DNA of 64,000 nucleotides from Burkholderiales bacterium (lineage in GTDB: Bacteria; Pseudomonadota; Gammaproteobacteria; Burkholderiales; SG8-41). The position numbers and the translations under genes are program-made. Under the pieces are notes generated by a model that was given only the letters and a program-made list of their open reading frames with translations, was not told where the DNA came from and searched no databases. This document shows positions 51,678 to 61,161 of this stretch, piece by piece (position 1 is the first letter of the stretch; the number at the start of each line of letters is the position of its first letter). The stretch spans positions 1 to 64,000 of the forward strand of contig JAIEPF010000014.1 in the NCBI GenBank assembly GCA_019749945.1. The letters are read 5' to 3'.

Positions 51678-52292
51678 ATGACACCCTTCACCACGCTCAC
51701 CGCCATTGCAGCCCCCATCGACATGGCAAACATCGACACCGACCGCATCATCCCTGTGCGTTTCCTGCGCAAGCTGCGCAACGCCGAGGCCGGCTATGAA
51801 AAATACCTGTTTCACGACGTGCGTTTCGACAACAACGGACAGGAAAAACCTGATTTCGTGCTGAACAAGCCGGCCTTCCGCCGCGCCGGCATCCTTGTCA
51901 CCGGCGCCAATTTCGGCTGCGGCTCCTCGCGCGAAGGCGCGGTCTACGCCCTGCTCGACTACGGCATCCGCGCCGTGATCGCGCCCTCCTTCGGTGATAT
52001 CCATTACGCCAATGAGCTGCAGAACGGCATGCTGCCGGTGACCCTGCCCGAGGAAATCTGCCGTGGCCTGCGCGACCAGCTGCAGGCCAGGCCGGGCGCC
52101 ACGCTGGCCATCGACCTGCCGGCGCAGACCGTGACCGATACCGAGGGCACGGCGCATCCCTTCAGCATCGACCCGGTGTACAAGGAGCGCCTGCTGAAGG
52201 GGCTCGACGACATCGGCCTGGTGCTGGAACAGCTCCCCGCCATCGAGTCCTTCGAACACGGCTACCACGCCGAGCGGCCCTGGCTGGCCTGA
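51678..52292 (+). CDS. leuD: Aconitase-superfamily hydro-lyase small subunit, LeuD-like
   Basis: A 204-residue swivelling subunit. IDMANIDTDRIIPVRFLRKL, GANFGCGSSREGAVYALLDY and VIAPSFGDIHYANELQNGML match LeuD. It partners the large subunit 33 bases upstream. As with that subunit, sequence details differ from standard LeuD (GAVYAL where EHAPWAL is usual), which supports a paralogous substrate. Confidence 0.88.
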   Translation: MTPFTTLTAIAAPIDMANIDTDRIIPVRFLRKLRNAEAGYEKYLFHDVRFDNNGQEKPDFVLNKPAFRRAGILVTGANFGCGSSREGAVYALLDYGIRAVIAPSFGDIHYANELQNGMLPVTLPEEICRGLRDQLQARPGATLAIDLPAQTVTDTEGTAHPFSIDPVYKERLLKGLDDIGLVLEQLPAIESFEHGYHAERPWLA

Positions 52293-52349
52293 GCGCCGGC
52301 ACTCCAGAGCGCCGCCACTGCGTTATCATCGGCGCGAAGGAAAACACCC

Positions 52350-53315
52350 ATGCTGGTCAACAGCGTCGCCTACAAAGACGGTCTTAAAATCGCGGATGTC
52401 GCGCGCGAGAAAATCCACGAATACCTCGCCCGTAACGACTGTGTGGTGTGGGTGGCCGTGCGCGACCCCAGCCCGCAGGAACTCGACCAGCTGGAAGAAG
52501 AGTTTGACCTGCACCCGCTGGCCATCGAAGACGCGCGCCACGGCCACCAGCGGCCGAAATTCGAGGAATACGGCGATTCGCTGTTTTTCGTGATGCACAT
52601 GATCGAACCCGATGGTGACGACCTGCGCGTCGGCGAAGTCGATATTTTCGTCGGCCGCAATTATGTGCTGTCGGTGCGCAACCGCAGCGAACGCAACTTC
52701 GCCGATGTGCGCGCGCGCTGCGAGCGCGAACCCGAGCTGATGCAGCACGGCACCGGTTACATCCTTTATGCGCTGATCGACGCGGTGGTCGACCGCTATT
52801 TTCCGATCCTCGACACCATCGAAACCAAACTCGAGACCATCGAGGAACTGATTTTTGCCGGCACCTCGCCGCGCGCCAACATCGAGGCGCTGTACGGCTT
52901 GAAACAGCAGTTGATGACGCTGAAACACGCCACCGCGCCGCTGCATGAGGCCATCGGCAAACTGTATGGCGGACGTGTGCCGCAGATCTGCACCGGACTG
53001 GGTGAATATTACCGCGACATCTCCGATCATCTGGGCCGCATCAACCAGAACATCGAGGCCGCGCGCGAGATGGTGACCACCGCGATTTCGGTCAACCTGT
53101 CGATGATCACGCTGCAGGAAAACGAGGTCACCAAGCGCCTGGCCGGTTACGCCGCGCTGGTGGCCGTGCCGACGCTGATCGCCGGCATCTACGGCATGAA
53201 CTTCGATTACATGCCGGAATTGAAATGGCCCTGGGGTTATCCGCTGTCACTCGCCGCGATGGTGGGCATCGACGGCTACCTGTTCTACCGCTTCCGTAAA
53301 GCGAAGTGGTTATAG
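52350..53315 (+). CDS. corA: CorA family magnesium/cobalt transporter
   Basis: A 321-residue inner-membrane channel. A long cytoplasmic alpha/beta domain (residues 1-250, including DPSPQELDQLEEEFDLHPLA) is followed by two C-terminal transmembrane segments, the first ending in the selectivity motif YGMNF. The connecting loop MPELKWPWGYPL is typical. It acts as a pentamer for Mg2+ uptake. Confidence 0.95.
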   Translation: MLVNSVAYKDGLKIADVAREKIHEYLARNDCVVWVAVRDPSPQELDQLEEEFDLHPLAIEDARHGHQRPKFEEYGDSLFFVMHMIEPDGDDLRVGEVDIFVGRNYVLSVRNRSERNFADVRARCEREPELMQHGTGYILYALIDAVVDRYFPILDTIETKLETIEELIFAGTSPRANIEALYGLKQQLMTLKHATAPLHEAIGKLYGGRVPQICTGLGEYYRDISDHLGRINQNIEAAREMVTTAISVNLSMITLQENEVTKRLAGYAALVAVPTLIAGIYGMNFDYMPELKWPWGYPLSLAAMVGIDGYLFYRFRKAKWL

Positions 53316-54550
53316 CCGCCCGCGCGGCGGTGATCGGCGGCGGCCCCGCCGGGTTGATGGCGGCGGAAACCCTGATCGCGGGCGGCGCAGCAGTCGATCT
53401 CTACGATGCCATGCCTTCGGTCGGCCGCAAGTTCCTGCTTGCCGGCAAGGGCGGGCTGAACATCACCCATGCCGAACCCGCGGAAAAATTCCTGCTGCGT
53501 TATGGCGGGCGCCGCGCACAGATTGCGCCATTGCTCGCGATCTTCGGCGCCGATGCGCTGCGCGCCTGGGTGTACGACCTCGGCATAGACACCTTTGTCG
53601 GCACTTCGCAGCGCGTATTCCCGAAGGAAATGAAGGCAGCACCCCTGCTGCGCGCCTGGCTGCATCGACTGCGCGCGGCCGGCTTGCACATCCATGCGCG
53701 CCACCGCTGGAGCGGCTGGACGGAGGACGGGGCATTGCGTTTTGCCACACCCGCCGGCGAGCAGCGCGTACATGCCGATTGCACCGTGCTCGCCCTGGGC
53801 GGCGGCAGCTGGGCCAGGCTGGGTTCGGATGGCGCCTGGGTGCCCTTGCTGCAGGCGCGCGACGTACCGGTAATCCCCTTGCTGCCGTCCAACTGTGGTT
53901 TTGAAATCGCCTGGAGCACGCATTTGCGCGAACGCTTTGCCGGACAGCCGATCAAGGCCGTCGCCGCGACGCTGACCGATGCACAGGGCATCACGCATCG
54001 CCGGCAGGGCGAATTCGTCATTGCCGATTACGGCGTCGAAGGCAGTCTGATCTACGCGCTGTCGGCGCCGCTGCGCGACACCATCACCGCACAAGGCAGT
54101 GTCACGCTGCAACTCGATCTTGCGCCGGACAAGGATCTGGCGCGCGTCACGGCAGAAGTCGCACACCCCCGCGGTTCGCGTTCATTGTCCAGCCACCTGC
54201 AGGGTCGCCTCGGCATCAAGGGCGTCAAGGCCGCACTGCTGCGCGAAGCACTGACTGCAGAGGAAATGCACAACCCGCAGCGCCTTGCCGCGACCATCAA
54301 GGCATTACCGTTACAACTGACCGCAGCCCGCCCGCTGGATGAAGCCATCAGCAGCGCCGGTGGTGTGCCGTTTGAAACACTCGATGAACAGTTGATGCTG
54401 AAATTGCTACCGGGCGTGTTCTGCGCCGGCGAAATGCTCGACTGGGAGGCGCCGACCGGCGGTTATCTGCTGACGGCGTGTTTTGCCAGCGGGCGGGCGG
54501 CGGGGGCCGGTGCATTAGATTGGTGCAATAAGTCAACTCGTGTGCGATAG
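53306..54550 (+). CDS. NAD(P)/FAD-dependent oxidoreductase, YhiN/HI0933 family
   Basis: A 414-residue flavoprotein. The N-terminal FAD motif is AAVIGGGPAGLMAAE, followed by the family block GRKFLLAGKGGLNITHAEP. VLALGGGSWARLGSDGAW and the C-terminal GVFCAGEMLDWEAPTGGYLL complete the FAD site. The reaction is unknown; some relatives reduce bile-acid or other C=C bonds. The GTG start lies inside the end of corA (10-base overlap). Confidence 0.9.
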   Translation: MVIAARAAVIGGGPAGLMAAETLIAGGAAVDLYDAMPSVGRKFLLAGKGGLNITHAEPAEKFLLRYGGRRAQIAPLLAIFGADALRAWVYDLGIDTFVGTSQRVFPKEMKAAPLLRAWLHRLRAAGLHIHARHRWSGWTEDGALRFATPAGEQRVHADCTVLALGGGSWARLGSDGAWVPLLQARDVPVIPLLPSNCGFEIAWSTHLRERFAGQPIKAVAATLTDAQGITHRRQGEFVIADYGVEGSLIYALSAPLRDTITAQGSVTLQLDLAPDKDLARVTAEVAHPRGSRSLSSHLQGRLGIKGVKAALLREALTAEEMHNPQRLAATIKALPLQLTAARPLDEAISSAGGVPFETLDEQLMLKLLPGVFCAGEMLDWEAPTGGYLLTACFASGRAAGAGALDWCNKSTRVR

Positions 54551-54623
54551 AGCTGGTGAATCAAAAACCGCTTTGTAATTATAGGTTTATTGATGCATCG
54601 AATTTCTATAAACTCCGGTACTT

Positions 54624-55121
54624 ATGGCTAGCCTGACTCCCACCATCTACACCATTGGATACGAAGGTTTGGATATTGAACGTTTCTTGTCGTTGCTCCA
54701 AGCACATGGCATTGAAACGGTCGTAGATATCCGCGAATTACCTTTGTCGCGAAAGCGCGGCTTTTCAAAGAACGTCCTGTCCGATACCCTCGGTTTTTGT
54801 GGCTTGAATTATGTGCATATTCCGGAATTAGGCTGCCCCAAAAGCATTCGTACCCGCTACCGTACGGACGGTAACTGGAGCACTTATAAGGTAGCTTTCT
54901 CTCAGTATCTCCAGACACAAAGCGATGCCATCGCAGATCTTTCGACGATAGCAGCAATAACAAACTGCGCATTGCTCTGTTTCGAAGCCGATTTTAATTT
55001 TTGCCACCGATCAATCGTTGCCGATGCCGTAAACAAGCTGAGCGGAACACCGGTGTGTCACATCAGTGCCTCCGCAATCAAAACAACGGGGTTTGCGGAT
55101 TTAGCACTGGCCGCTGCTTAG
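54624..55121 (+). CDS. DUF488 family protein
   Basis: A 165-residue protein. IYTIGYEGLDIERFLSLLQA, VDIRELPLSRKRGFSKN and the conserved CFEADFNFCHRSIVAD are the DUF488 signature; the Cys-His pair suggests metal or catalytic use. Composition is AT-richer than the host. Its 3' end overlaps the 3' end of the gene on the other strand by 44 bases, an unusual convergent arrangement. Function is unknown; DUF488 genes are common in mobile and defence-rich regions. Confidence 0.85.
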   Translation: MASLTPTIYTIGYEGLDIERFLSLLQAHGIETVVDIRELPLSRKRGFSKNVLSDTLGFCGLNYVHIPELGCPKSIRTRYRTDGNWSTYKVAFSQYLQTQSDAIADLSTIAAITNCALLCFEADFNFCHRSIVADAVNKLSGTPVCHISASAIKTTGFADLALAAA

Positions 55122-55905
55122 GCGGGTAAATCAGACTGACAATCAGCCACTGATCTTGGAACCGATGAATGTTTCCCATCAGGAACATCAAGTCTTTTCC
55201 AGCCAGATCTTCCTCAAGCTTCGTGCGAAACGGCTGCTCCCATTTTTCGCCGTAGTTATTTGAGCAGTTCCAATACAAAGCGCCGGCTTCCCAATCCACT
55301 ATTTTGTGTTTCTGCTCGACCTCGCCCTCGGGTGAATCGCAGACATAGTTATAGTAGAAGTCGAAGGGGATTTTCTTCAGCTCCCTGATTTGTTGCTCCG
55401 CCTCAGCCTGAACAAACAAGTTGCCTTGCATCTGCTCCTGCACCAGCTTTGCCTTTTCATCTGCAGTCCAGTCAGCATATCGTGCTGTCCGAATTTCCAG
55501 ATTCAGAATTCGTTTGGGGCGTAACAACGCAAGGCTTGCGCCCGTCGTCAATCGCTGCTGTTCGATCTCGGCAAAGTTCGAGAAAACAGGTATCCGATCA
55601 ATCCATGGCCATCGCGCCTCCCAGTGATTCTTCGTTGGCAACGAACCCGCGTCACATTCGATAGTGTCAATGAAAATCCGGTGGCTCTCCGGTCGATGGT
55701 CATCATTAGACTTTCTGACGCGCGCCGTAATCCACTGCCACTTCTTGAATTGCTTACCTTCCTCGATCAACCGGAACGGCACCGGATACAGCCGCCGGAA
55801 CTGCCCATGCTCATTGATTCCCGCAACACAGGAGGTCTCGACATACTTCGCGCTGGGCGAAGGATAAGTCTTGGCCAATATCAATATTCGGTCCAGAAAA
55901 ACCAT
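55078..55905 (-). CDS. Hypothetical protein, convergent with DUF488 gene
   Basis: A 275-residue protein starting MVFLDRILILAKTYPSPS with an ideal GGAGG 5 bases upstream. It contains AGINEHGQFRRLYPVPFRLI, TIECDAGS and a tryptophan-rich middle (WEARWPWIDRIP). It ends with FDFYYNYVC and QWLIVSLIYPPKQRP. No catalytic motif was recognised. The N-terminal pattern suggests a nucleic-acid-related or dual-function pair with DUF488, but that is inference from adjacency. Confidence 0.7.
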   Translation of the reverse strand: MVFLDRILILAKTYPSPSAKYVETSCVAGINEHGQFRRLYPVPFRLIEEGKQFKKWQWITARVRKSNDDHRPESHRIFIDTIECDAGSLPTKNHWEARWPWIDRIPVFSNFAEIEQQRLTTGASLALLRPKRILNLEIRTARYADWTADEKAKLVQEQMQGNLFVQAEAEQQIRELKKIPFDFYYNYVCDSPEGEVEQKHKIVDWEAGALYWNCSNNYGEKWEQPFRTKLEEDLAGKDLMFLMGNIHRFQDQWLIVSLIYPPKQRPVLNPQTPLF

Positions 55906-56109
55906 TGCCCCCTCCAATCGGAAAACTCGTCGTTATTTTTCTTGAATGTCTCAGTAGCTGCTTGATCACAAAATATCAGTATTTTGGTGCACGATAACTG
56001 AACCTATCGGCATGCTGCCTTCAGCCAAGCCGCGCTTCCTCGATGGCGGCTTGAATGTACTCGCCCAAGATTATGGTTTGCAGTGCAAATAGCACGTCGC
56101 TGAAGTATC

Positions 56110-57249
56110 TTATTTTTTCCCCATCAACAGAATTTCCAGTGTACGCAGATAGATTTTCTGCAAGGGCTCGATTTCCGCCACCGGCAGGCATTCGTTGATC
56201 TTGTGGATGGTGGCATTGGTCGGACCGAATTCGACCACCTGCGGGCAGATGTCGGCGATGAAGCGGCCGTCGGAAGTGCCGCCGGTGGTCGACAGCTCGG
56301 TGCTGACGCCGGTGACTTCCCTGATCGCCTGCGAGATCGCCGCCACCAGGTCGCCCTTGGGCGTCAGGAACGGCCGGCCGTCCAGACGCCATTCAAGGTC
56401 ATACTTCACGTCATGCTTGTTGAGGATGCCCTGCACCTGGGTCTGCAGGGATTCCACGGTGCTCGCCGTTGAAAAACGGAAATTGAACTGCACCCGCGCC
56501 GTGCCCGGAATCACGTTGTTGGCGCCGGTGCCGGCGGTGAAGTTGGAAACCTGCCAGGTGGTCGGCGGAAAATATTCATTGCCGCGATCCCATTCCGTGG
56601 CCGCCAGTTCGGCAATCGCGCCGGCGACTTCGTGGATCGGATTGCGCGCCATGTGCGGATAAGCGACATGGCCCTGCACGCCGTTGATGGTGAGGATGCC
56701 GGTCAGCGAGCCGCGGCGGCCGTTCTTGATGGTGTCGCCCAGCTGTTTGACGCAGGTTGGCTCGCCGATGATGCAGTAGTCGAGTTTTTCGCCGCGCCTG
56801 GCCAGCGTTTCAACCACGCGCACCGTGCCGTCGGTGGCCGGACCTTCCTCGTCGGAAGTGAACAGCACCGCCAGCGAACCCGGATGGTCGGGATGGGCCT
56901 TGATGAATTCGCGCAGCGCCACGACAAACGCCGCGATCGAGGTTTTCATGTCGGAGGCGCCGCGGCCGTGCAACAGGCCGTCCTTCACCGTCGGCGTGAA
57001 GGGATCGATCTGCCAGCTGTCCAGCGGCCCGGTGGGCACGACATCGGTGTGTCCGGCAAAACACAGCAGCGGTGCCGCCTTGCCGCGGCGCGCCCACAGA
57101 TTGGTGACGCTGTTCATGGCGATGATCTCGCAGTCGAAACCCAGCGGTTTCAGCTCTGCCATCACCAGATCAAGGCAGCCGGCATCGTCCGGCGACACCG
57201 AACGCCGCGCAATCAGTTGCCGGGTCAGCTCCAGGGTATTGATTTCCAT
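56110..57249 (-). CDS. dapE: Succinyl-diaminopimelate desuccinylase
   Basis: A 379-residue dinuclear zinc amidase of lysine and peptidoglycan precursor synthesis. [13 protein letters not shown] supplies the first His/Asp, [16 protein letters not shown] the bridging Asp, [14 protein letters not shown] the catalytic Glu pair, GEPTC the next ligand, and [18 protein letters not shown] the last His. The start MEINTLELT gives the standard length; about 100 in-frame codons upstream overlap the divergent dehydrogenase gene and are a shadow. Confidence 0.96.
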   Translation of the reverse strand: MEINTLELTRQLIARRSVSPDDAGCLDLVMAELKPLGFDCEIIAMNSVTNLWARRGKAAPLLCFAGHTDVVPTGPLDSWQIDPFTPTVKDGLLHGRGASDMKTSIAAFVVALREFIKAHPDHPGSLAVLFTSDEEGPATDGTVRVVETLARRGEKLDYCIIGEPTCVKQLGDTIKNGRRGSLTGILTINGVQGHVAYPHMARNPIHEVAGAIAELAATEWDRGNEYFPPTTWQVSNFTAGTGANNVIPGTARVQFNFRFSTASTVESLQTQVQGILNKHDVKYDLEWRLDGRPFLTPKGDLVAAISQAIREVTGVSTELSTTGGTSDGRFIADICPQVVEFGPTNATIHKINECLPVAEIEPLQKIYLRTLEILLMGKK

Positions 57250-57363
57250 TGAATGGACTTTCGTGAGTGTTGCAGTGCAGTTGCAATGCCGGTCTGTGCC
57301 GCATGGTAGCAAAGAGCGGGTAAAATCTCCCCCCTCTTCCGTCGCTGCCTGAATGATTCTGCA

Positions 57364-58362
57364 ATGACCACCCTGCTCGTTTCTTCCCGCCTGCACGCCG
57401 AGCGCGGCGCCGACATCGCCGCCCATGCGCAGCGTCTCGACATGGCGCTGGAACTGGTGGTGCTGCCGGCTGACCCGGAAGGCCGGCTGTCCGATGCCGA
57501 TTGCGCCCGGCTCGACCTGGCTTTTTTTTCCAACGACATTTTCCCGACGCATTCACGGCAGTTTTTTTCGACCGTGCGCAAGGCACCGTCGCTGCAATGG
57601 CTGCATGTGTTCAACGCCGGCGTCGATCATCCGATCTACACCGAGATGCTGAAGCGCGGTGTGTGTTTGACCACTTCAGCGGGCTCCACCGCCGTACCGA
57701 TTGCGCAGACCGCGATCACCGGGTTGCTGATGCTGGCGCGCAATTTCCCGCGCTGGCTTGCCGCACAACGCGAGCGGCGCTGGGATCCGATGCGGTCGCC
57801 GGATTTTCCGCGCGACCTGGTCGGCCAGACCGCGGTCGTGCTGGGTCTGGGCAGCATCGGCCGCGAAATTGCGCGCCTGGCGCAGGCGCTGGGGCTGAAG
57901 GTCATCGGCATCCGCCGCAGCCCGCGACAGGCTGATGACCCCGTCGATGAACTGCATACTCCAGACCAGCTGCCGCAGTTGTTGCCACATTGTGACTGGC
58001 TGATCATCGCCTGCCCGCTGACCGCGGAGACGCGCGGCCTGATCGACGCCGCGATGCTGGCGCGGCTGCCGCAGGGCGCGTACCTCATCAATGTTGCGCG
58101 CGGCGAGATCATCGACGAAACTGCACTGGTCGCGGCGCTGCGCGCACGGCGACTGGGCGGCGCCAGTCTCGACGTTTTCGCAAAGGAACCGCTGCCGGCG
58201 GAATCCCCCTTGTGGGATCTGCCCAATGTGCTGGTCACCCCGCACAACTCGGCGGCGGCGGCGGGCAACGACGAACGGGTGTACCGGCTGTTCCTCGGCA
58301 ATCTGGAACGCTGGTTTCACGGTGCGGCGCTGCGCAACACCGTAAGTACAGCAGCATCATAA
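57364..58362 (+). CDS. D-2-hydroxyacid dehydrogenase family protein
   Basis: A 332-residue NAD-dependent enzyme. The Rossmann motif is [20 protein letters not shown], the substrate Arg is in [14 protein letters not shown], the Glu in VFAKEPLP and the catalytic His in VTPHNSAAA. It probably interconverts a 2-oxoacid and D-2-hydroxyacid, as in glyoxylate/hydroxypyruvate reductases. It lies 17 bases before a Bug gene, so the imported ligand may be a hydroxyacid. Confidence 0.9.
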   Translation: MTTLLVSSRLHAERGADIAAHAQRLDMALELVVLPADPEGRLSDADCARLDLAFFSNDIFPTHSRQFFSTVRKAPSLQWLHVFNAGVDHPIYTEMLKRGVCLTTSAGSTAVPIAQTAITGLLMLARNFPRWLAAQRERRWDPMRSPDFPRDLVGQTAVVLGLGSIGREIARLAQALGLKVIGIRRSPRQADDPVDELHTPDQLPQLLPHCDWLIIACPLTAETRGLIDAAMLARLPQGAYLINVARGEIIDETALVAALRARRLGGASLDVFAKEPLPAESPLWDLPNVLVTPHNSAAAAGNDERVYRLFLGNLERWFHGAALRNTVSTAAS

Positions 58363-58379
58363 AAACGGAGGAGAAAATA

Positions 58380-59348
58380 GTGAATAAAATCAATAAGTTA
58401 TTGATTATTGCTGGCGCGGCACTGATCGCCGCCCCGGCGTTCGCGCAAACCTGGCCGGCGCGCACCGTGCGCATCATCGTGCCCTATGCCGCGGGCGGCA
58501 ACACCGACTACACCGCGCGCACCGTGGCGGCCAAGGTCAGCGAAATGTGGGGCCAGCAGGTCGTCGTCGACAACCGCCCCGGCGGCGGCACCAACATCGG
58601 TTCGGAAATCGCCGCCACCGCGGCCCCCGACGGTTACACGCTGTTCATGGGCGGCGCCTCCAACGCCATCAACATGACGCTGTACGCCAAGCCGCCGTAC
58701 AACACCGCGCGCGACTTCGCACCGGTGGTGTGGTGCGTGCAGGGCGCGGCGCTGCTGGCCGCGCATCCGTCGCTGCCCGCCAAAAACGTGAAGGAACTGA
58801 TCGCGCTGGCCAAATCGAAACCCGGCCAGCTGAATTACGGCCACGCCGGCCTCGGCAGCTCCAACCACATGGCGGGCGAACTGCTGAAATTCATGACCGG
58901 CATCAACATCGTGCACGTGCCGTACAAGGGCAACTCGCCGTCGATTACGGACGCCATTTCGGGCAATGTCGAGATGGTGTTCAGCGGCGTGCCGGCGCTG
59001 GTGCCGCACATCCAGCCGGGCGGGCGGCTGCGCGCGATCGCGATCAGCAGCCTGCAGCGTTTTCCCGCGGTGCCCGACGTGCCCACCTTCGATGAATCCG
59101 GCGTCAAGGGTTATGAAGCCAGCAACTGGTTCGGCCTGATGGCGCCGATCAAGGTGTCGAAAGACATCATCAACAAGGTGAACGCCGATGTGAACAAGGC
59201 GCTGGCGATGAAGGACGTGCGGGAAAAATTCGACCGCGACGGCCTGATCACCAAGGGCGGCAGCATCGAGGTGTTTGAAAAATTCATCCGCGCCGAGACC
59301 GAAAAATACGCCAACGTGATCAAAAAAGCCGGCATCCAGCCGCTGTAA
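58380..59348 (+). CDS. Bug/TctC family substrate-binding protein
   Basis: A 322-residue protein starting with GTG after a strong GGAGGAG. The signal peptide is MNKINKLLIIAGAALIAAPA and the rest shows TWPARTVRIIVPYAAGGNTD, VDNRPGGGTNIG and NIVHVPYKGNSPSITDAI. It continues the operon of the hydroxyacid dehydrogenase and precedes another Bug gene and a canonical crotonase. Confidence 0.94.
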   Translation: MNKINKLLIIAGAALIAAPAFAQTWPARTVRIIVPYAAGGNTDYTARTVAAKVSEMWGQQVVVDNRPGGGTNIGSEIAATAAPDGYTLFMGGASNAINMTLYAKPPYNTARDFAPVVWCVQGAALLAAHPSLPAKNVKELIALAKSKPGQLNYGHAGLGSSNHMAGELLKFMTGINIVHVPYKGNSPSITDAISGNVEMVFSGVPALVPHIQPGGRLRAIAISSLQRFPAVPDVPTFDESGVKGYEASNWFGLMAPIKVSKDIINKVNADVNKALAMKDVREKFDRDGLITKGGSIEVFEKFIRAETEKYANVIKKAGIQPL

Positions 59349-59379
59349 TCCAGAAAATCCACTCAGCCGAAGGACTCCC

Positions 59380-60363
59380 ATGAAAACCCTGATTCATCTG
59401 TTCGTCAGCCTCACCATCGCCGCCGCCGTTCCGGCCGCGCTGGCCCAGCAGGCCTGGTCGCCGAGCCGCAATGTTGAAATCGTCGTCGGCTCCGCTCCCG
59501 GCGGCAGCAATGACAAGACCGCGCGCACCGTCGAAAAAGCCATTGTCGAAGGCAAGCTGATCCCGACCTCGCTGACGGTGGTCAACCGCCCCGGCGGCGG
59601 CAGCTCGATCGCCTTCAACTATGTCAGCCAGAAAAAGGGCGATCCGCACACCCTGCTGATCGGCACCACCGCGCTGCTGACCAATCACATCGTCGGCTCC
59701 AGTCCGCTGAGTTACATGGACTTCACGCCGGTGGCATCACTGTTCAACGACTATGTGGTGTTCGCGGTCAACGTCAATTCGCCGATCAAAACCGGCAAGG
59801 ACTTGATCGCCAAACTAAAGGAAAATCCGCAGTCGGTATCGATCGGTTTTGCCACCACGCTGGGCAGCCACAACCACATCGCCGCAGGACTTCTCGCCAA
59901 AAGCGTGGGCGTCAACGCGCGCAACCTGAAAGCCATCGCCTTCAAAGGTTCGGCGGAAGCCGTGACCCAGGTGCTCGGCGGCCACATCGACATGGTCACC
60001 ACGGCGGCAGGCAATGTTGCTTCACACCTCGCCGAAGGCCGCCTGCGTGTAATCGGCGTGTCCTCGGACAAACGTTTCCCCGGCGCATTCGCCCAGGTGC
60101 CGACCTGGAAGGAACAGGGCGCGAACCTGGTCTACGGCGGCTGGCGCGCGATCATGGCGCCCAAGGACATCACGCCGGCACAGGTCGCGTACTGGGAAGG
60201 CGTGCTGCGCAAGGTGGCCTCCACTCCGGAATGGAAAGCCGACCTCGACAAGAACTACTGGTCGGACGATTTTGTCGGCAGCGCGCAGTTCAGCAAGGAC
60301 ATCGCCAAGGACTACAACGACATCAAGGCCGTGCTGGTCGATATCGGCCTCGCCAAACAGTAA
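59380..60363 (+). CDS. Bug/TctC-like substrate-binding protein (divergent)
   Basis: A 327-residue protein with the signal peptide LFVSLTIAAAVPAALAQ. The binding-loop motif is VEIVVGSAPGGSNDKTART, then VVNRPGGGSSIAFNYVSQ. The usual VPYKG is replaced by IAFKGSAEAVTQVLGGHID. It is a distant branch of the family, so it should bind a different ligand from its neighbour. Confidence 0.9.
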   Translation: MKTLIHLFVSLTIAAAVPAALAQQAWSPSRNVEIVVGSAPGGSNDKTARTVEKAIVEGKLIPTSLTVVNRPGGGSSIAFNYVSQKKGDPHTLLIGTTALLTNHIVGSSPLSYMDFTPVASLFNDYVVFAVNVNSPIKTGKDLIAKLKENPQSVSIGFATTLGSHNHIAAGLLAKSVGVNARNLKAIAFKGSAEAVTQVLGGHIDMVTTAAGNVASHLAEGRLRVIGVSSDKRFPGAFAQVPTWKEQGANLVYGGWRAIMAPKDITPAQVAYWEGVLRKVASTPEWKADLDKNYWSDDFVGSAQFSKDIAKDYNDIKAVLVDIGLAKQ

Positions 60364-60384
60364 TCACGCAACCGGGAGTTTTTC

Positions 60385-61161
60385 ATGAGTGCAGCCGTCG
60401 TCATCACCGAACGCCCCGCCGAAGGCGTGGGCCTGATCCGCATCAACCGGCCGGAAGCGCGCAATGCGCTGAACCTTGAGGTGCGGCGGCTTATCGGCCA
60501 GCACCTGACCGAAATGAGCGATGACGAGTCGATCCGCTGCATCGTGCTCACCGGCAACGACAAGGCCTTCGCGGCCGGGGCCGACATCAAGGAAATGGCC
60601 GATGCCGGCACCATCGACATGCTGCTGCGCGGCACGCAGAACATGTGGCGCACCATCTACGCCTGCCCGAAACCGGTGATCGCCGCGGTCAGCGGTTTCG
60701 CGTTGGGCGGCGGCTGCGAGCTGGCGATGACCTGCGACATCATCATCGCCGGCGAGTCGGCAAAATTCGGCCAGCCCGAAGTCAAAATCGGCATCATCCC
60801 CGGCGGCGGCGGCACCCAGCGTTTGCCGCGCACGGTCGGCAAATACAAGGCGATGCGTTATGTGCTGACCGGCGACCTGTTCGGCGCCAGGGAAGCGGAT
60901 GCGATGGGTCTGGTCAGTGAAGTTGTGCCCGACGCCGAAGTCGAAAAACGCGCCATCGCGATGGCGGCGCAGATCGCGGAACTGGCGCCGCTGGCGATCC
61001 AGCAGACCAAGGAGTCGGTGATCCGCGGCATGGATGCGTCACTGGAAACCGGGCTGACGCTGGAAACCCGCACGCTGCAGATGCTGTTTGCCTCCAAAGA
61101 TCAGAAGGAAGGCATGGCCGCCTTCATTGAGAAACGCAAACCAAAATTCACCGGGCGCTGA
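60385..61161 (+). CDS. Enoyl-CoA hydratase (canonical crotonase)
   Basis: A 258-residue hydratase with both catalytic acids: GGGCELAMTCDI (E144 equivalent) and FGQPEVKIGIIPGGGG (E164 equivalent). The oxyanion-hole segment KAFAAGADIKEMAD and the C-terminal MAAFIEKRKPKFTGR are typical of FadB/PaaF-like enzymes. It hydrates short-chain 2-enoyl-CoA. This is the only crotonase of the three in the window with the complete catalytic pair. Confidence 0.94.
   Translation: MSAAVVITERPAEGVGLIRINRPEARNALNLEVRRLIGQHLTEMSDDESIRCIVLTGNDKAFAAGADIKEMADAGTIDMLLRGTQNMWRTIYACPKPVIAAVSGFALGGGCELAMTCDIIIAGESAKFGQPEVKIGIIPGGGGTQRLPRTVGKYKAMRYVLTGDLFGAREADAMGLVSEVVPDAEVEKRAIAMAAQIAELAPLAIQQTKESVIRGMDASLETGLTLETRTLQMLFASKDQKEGMAAFIEKRKPKFTGR

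Noticed and set aside
56021-56109. A minus-strand tail ([20 protein letters not shown] and on to EARLG) just downstream of dapE that looks like a gene end
   Set aside because: Only about 30 codons are protein-like, the upstream frame is a dapE shadow, and no family was recognised; too weak to call a remnant.
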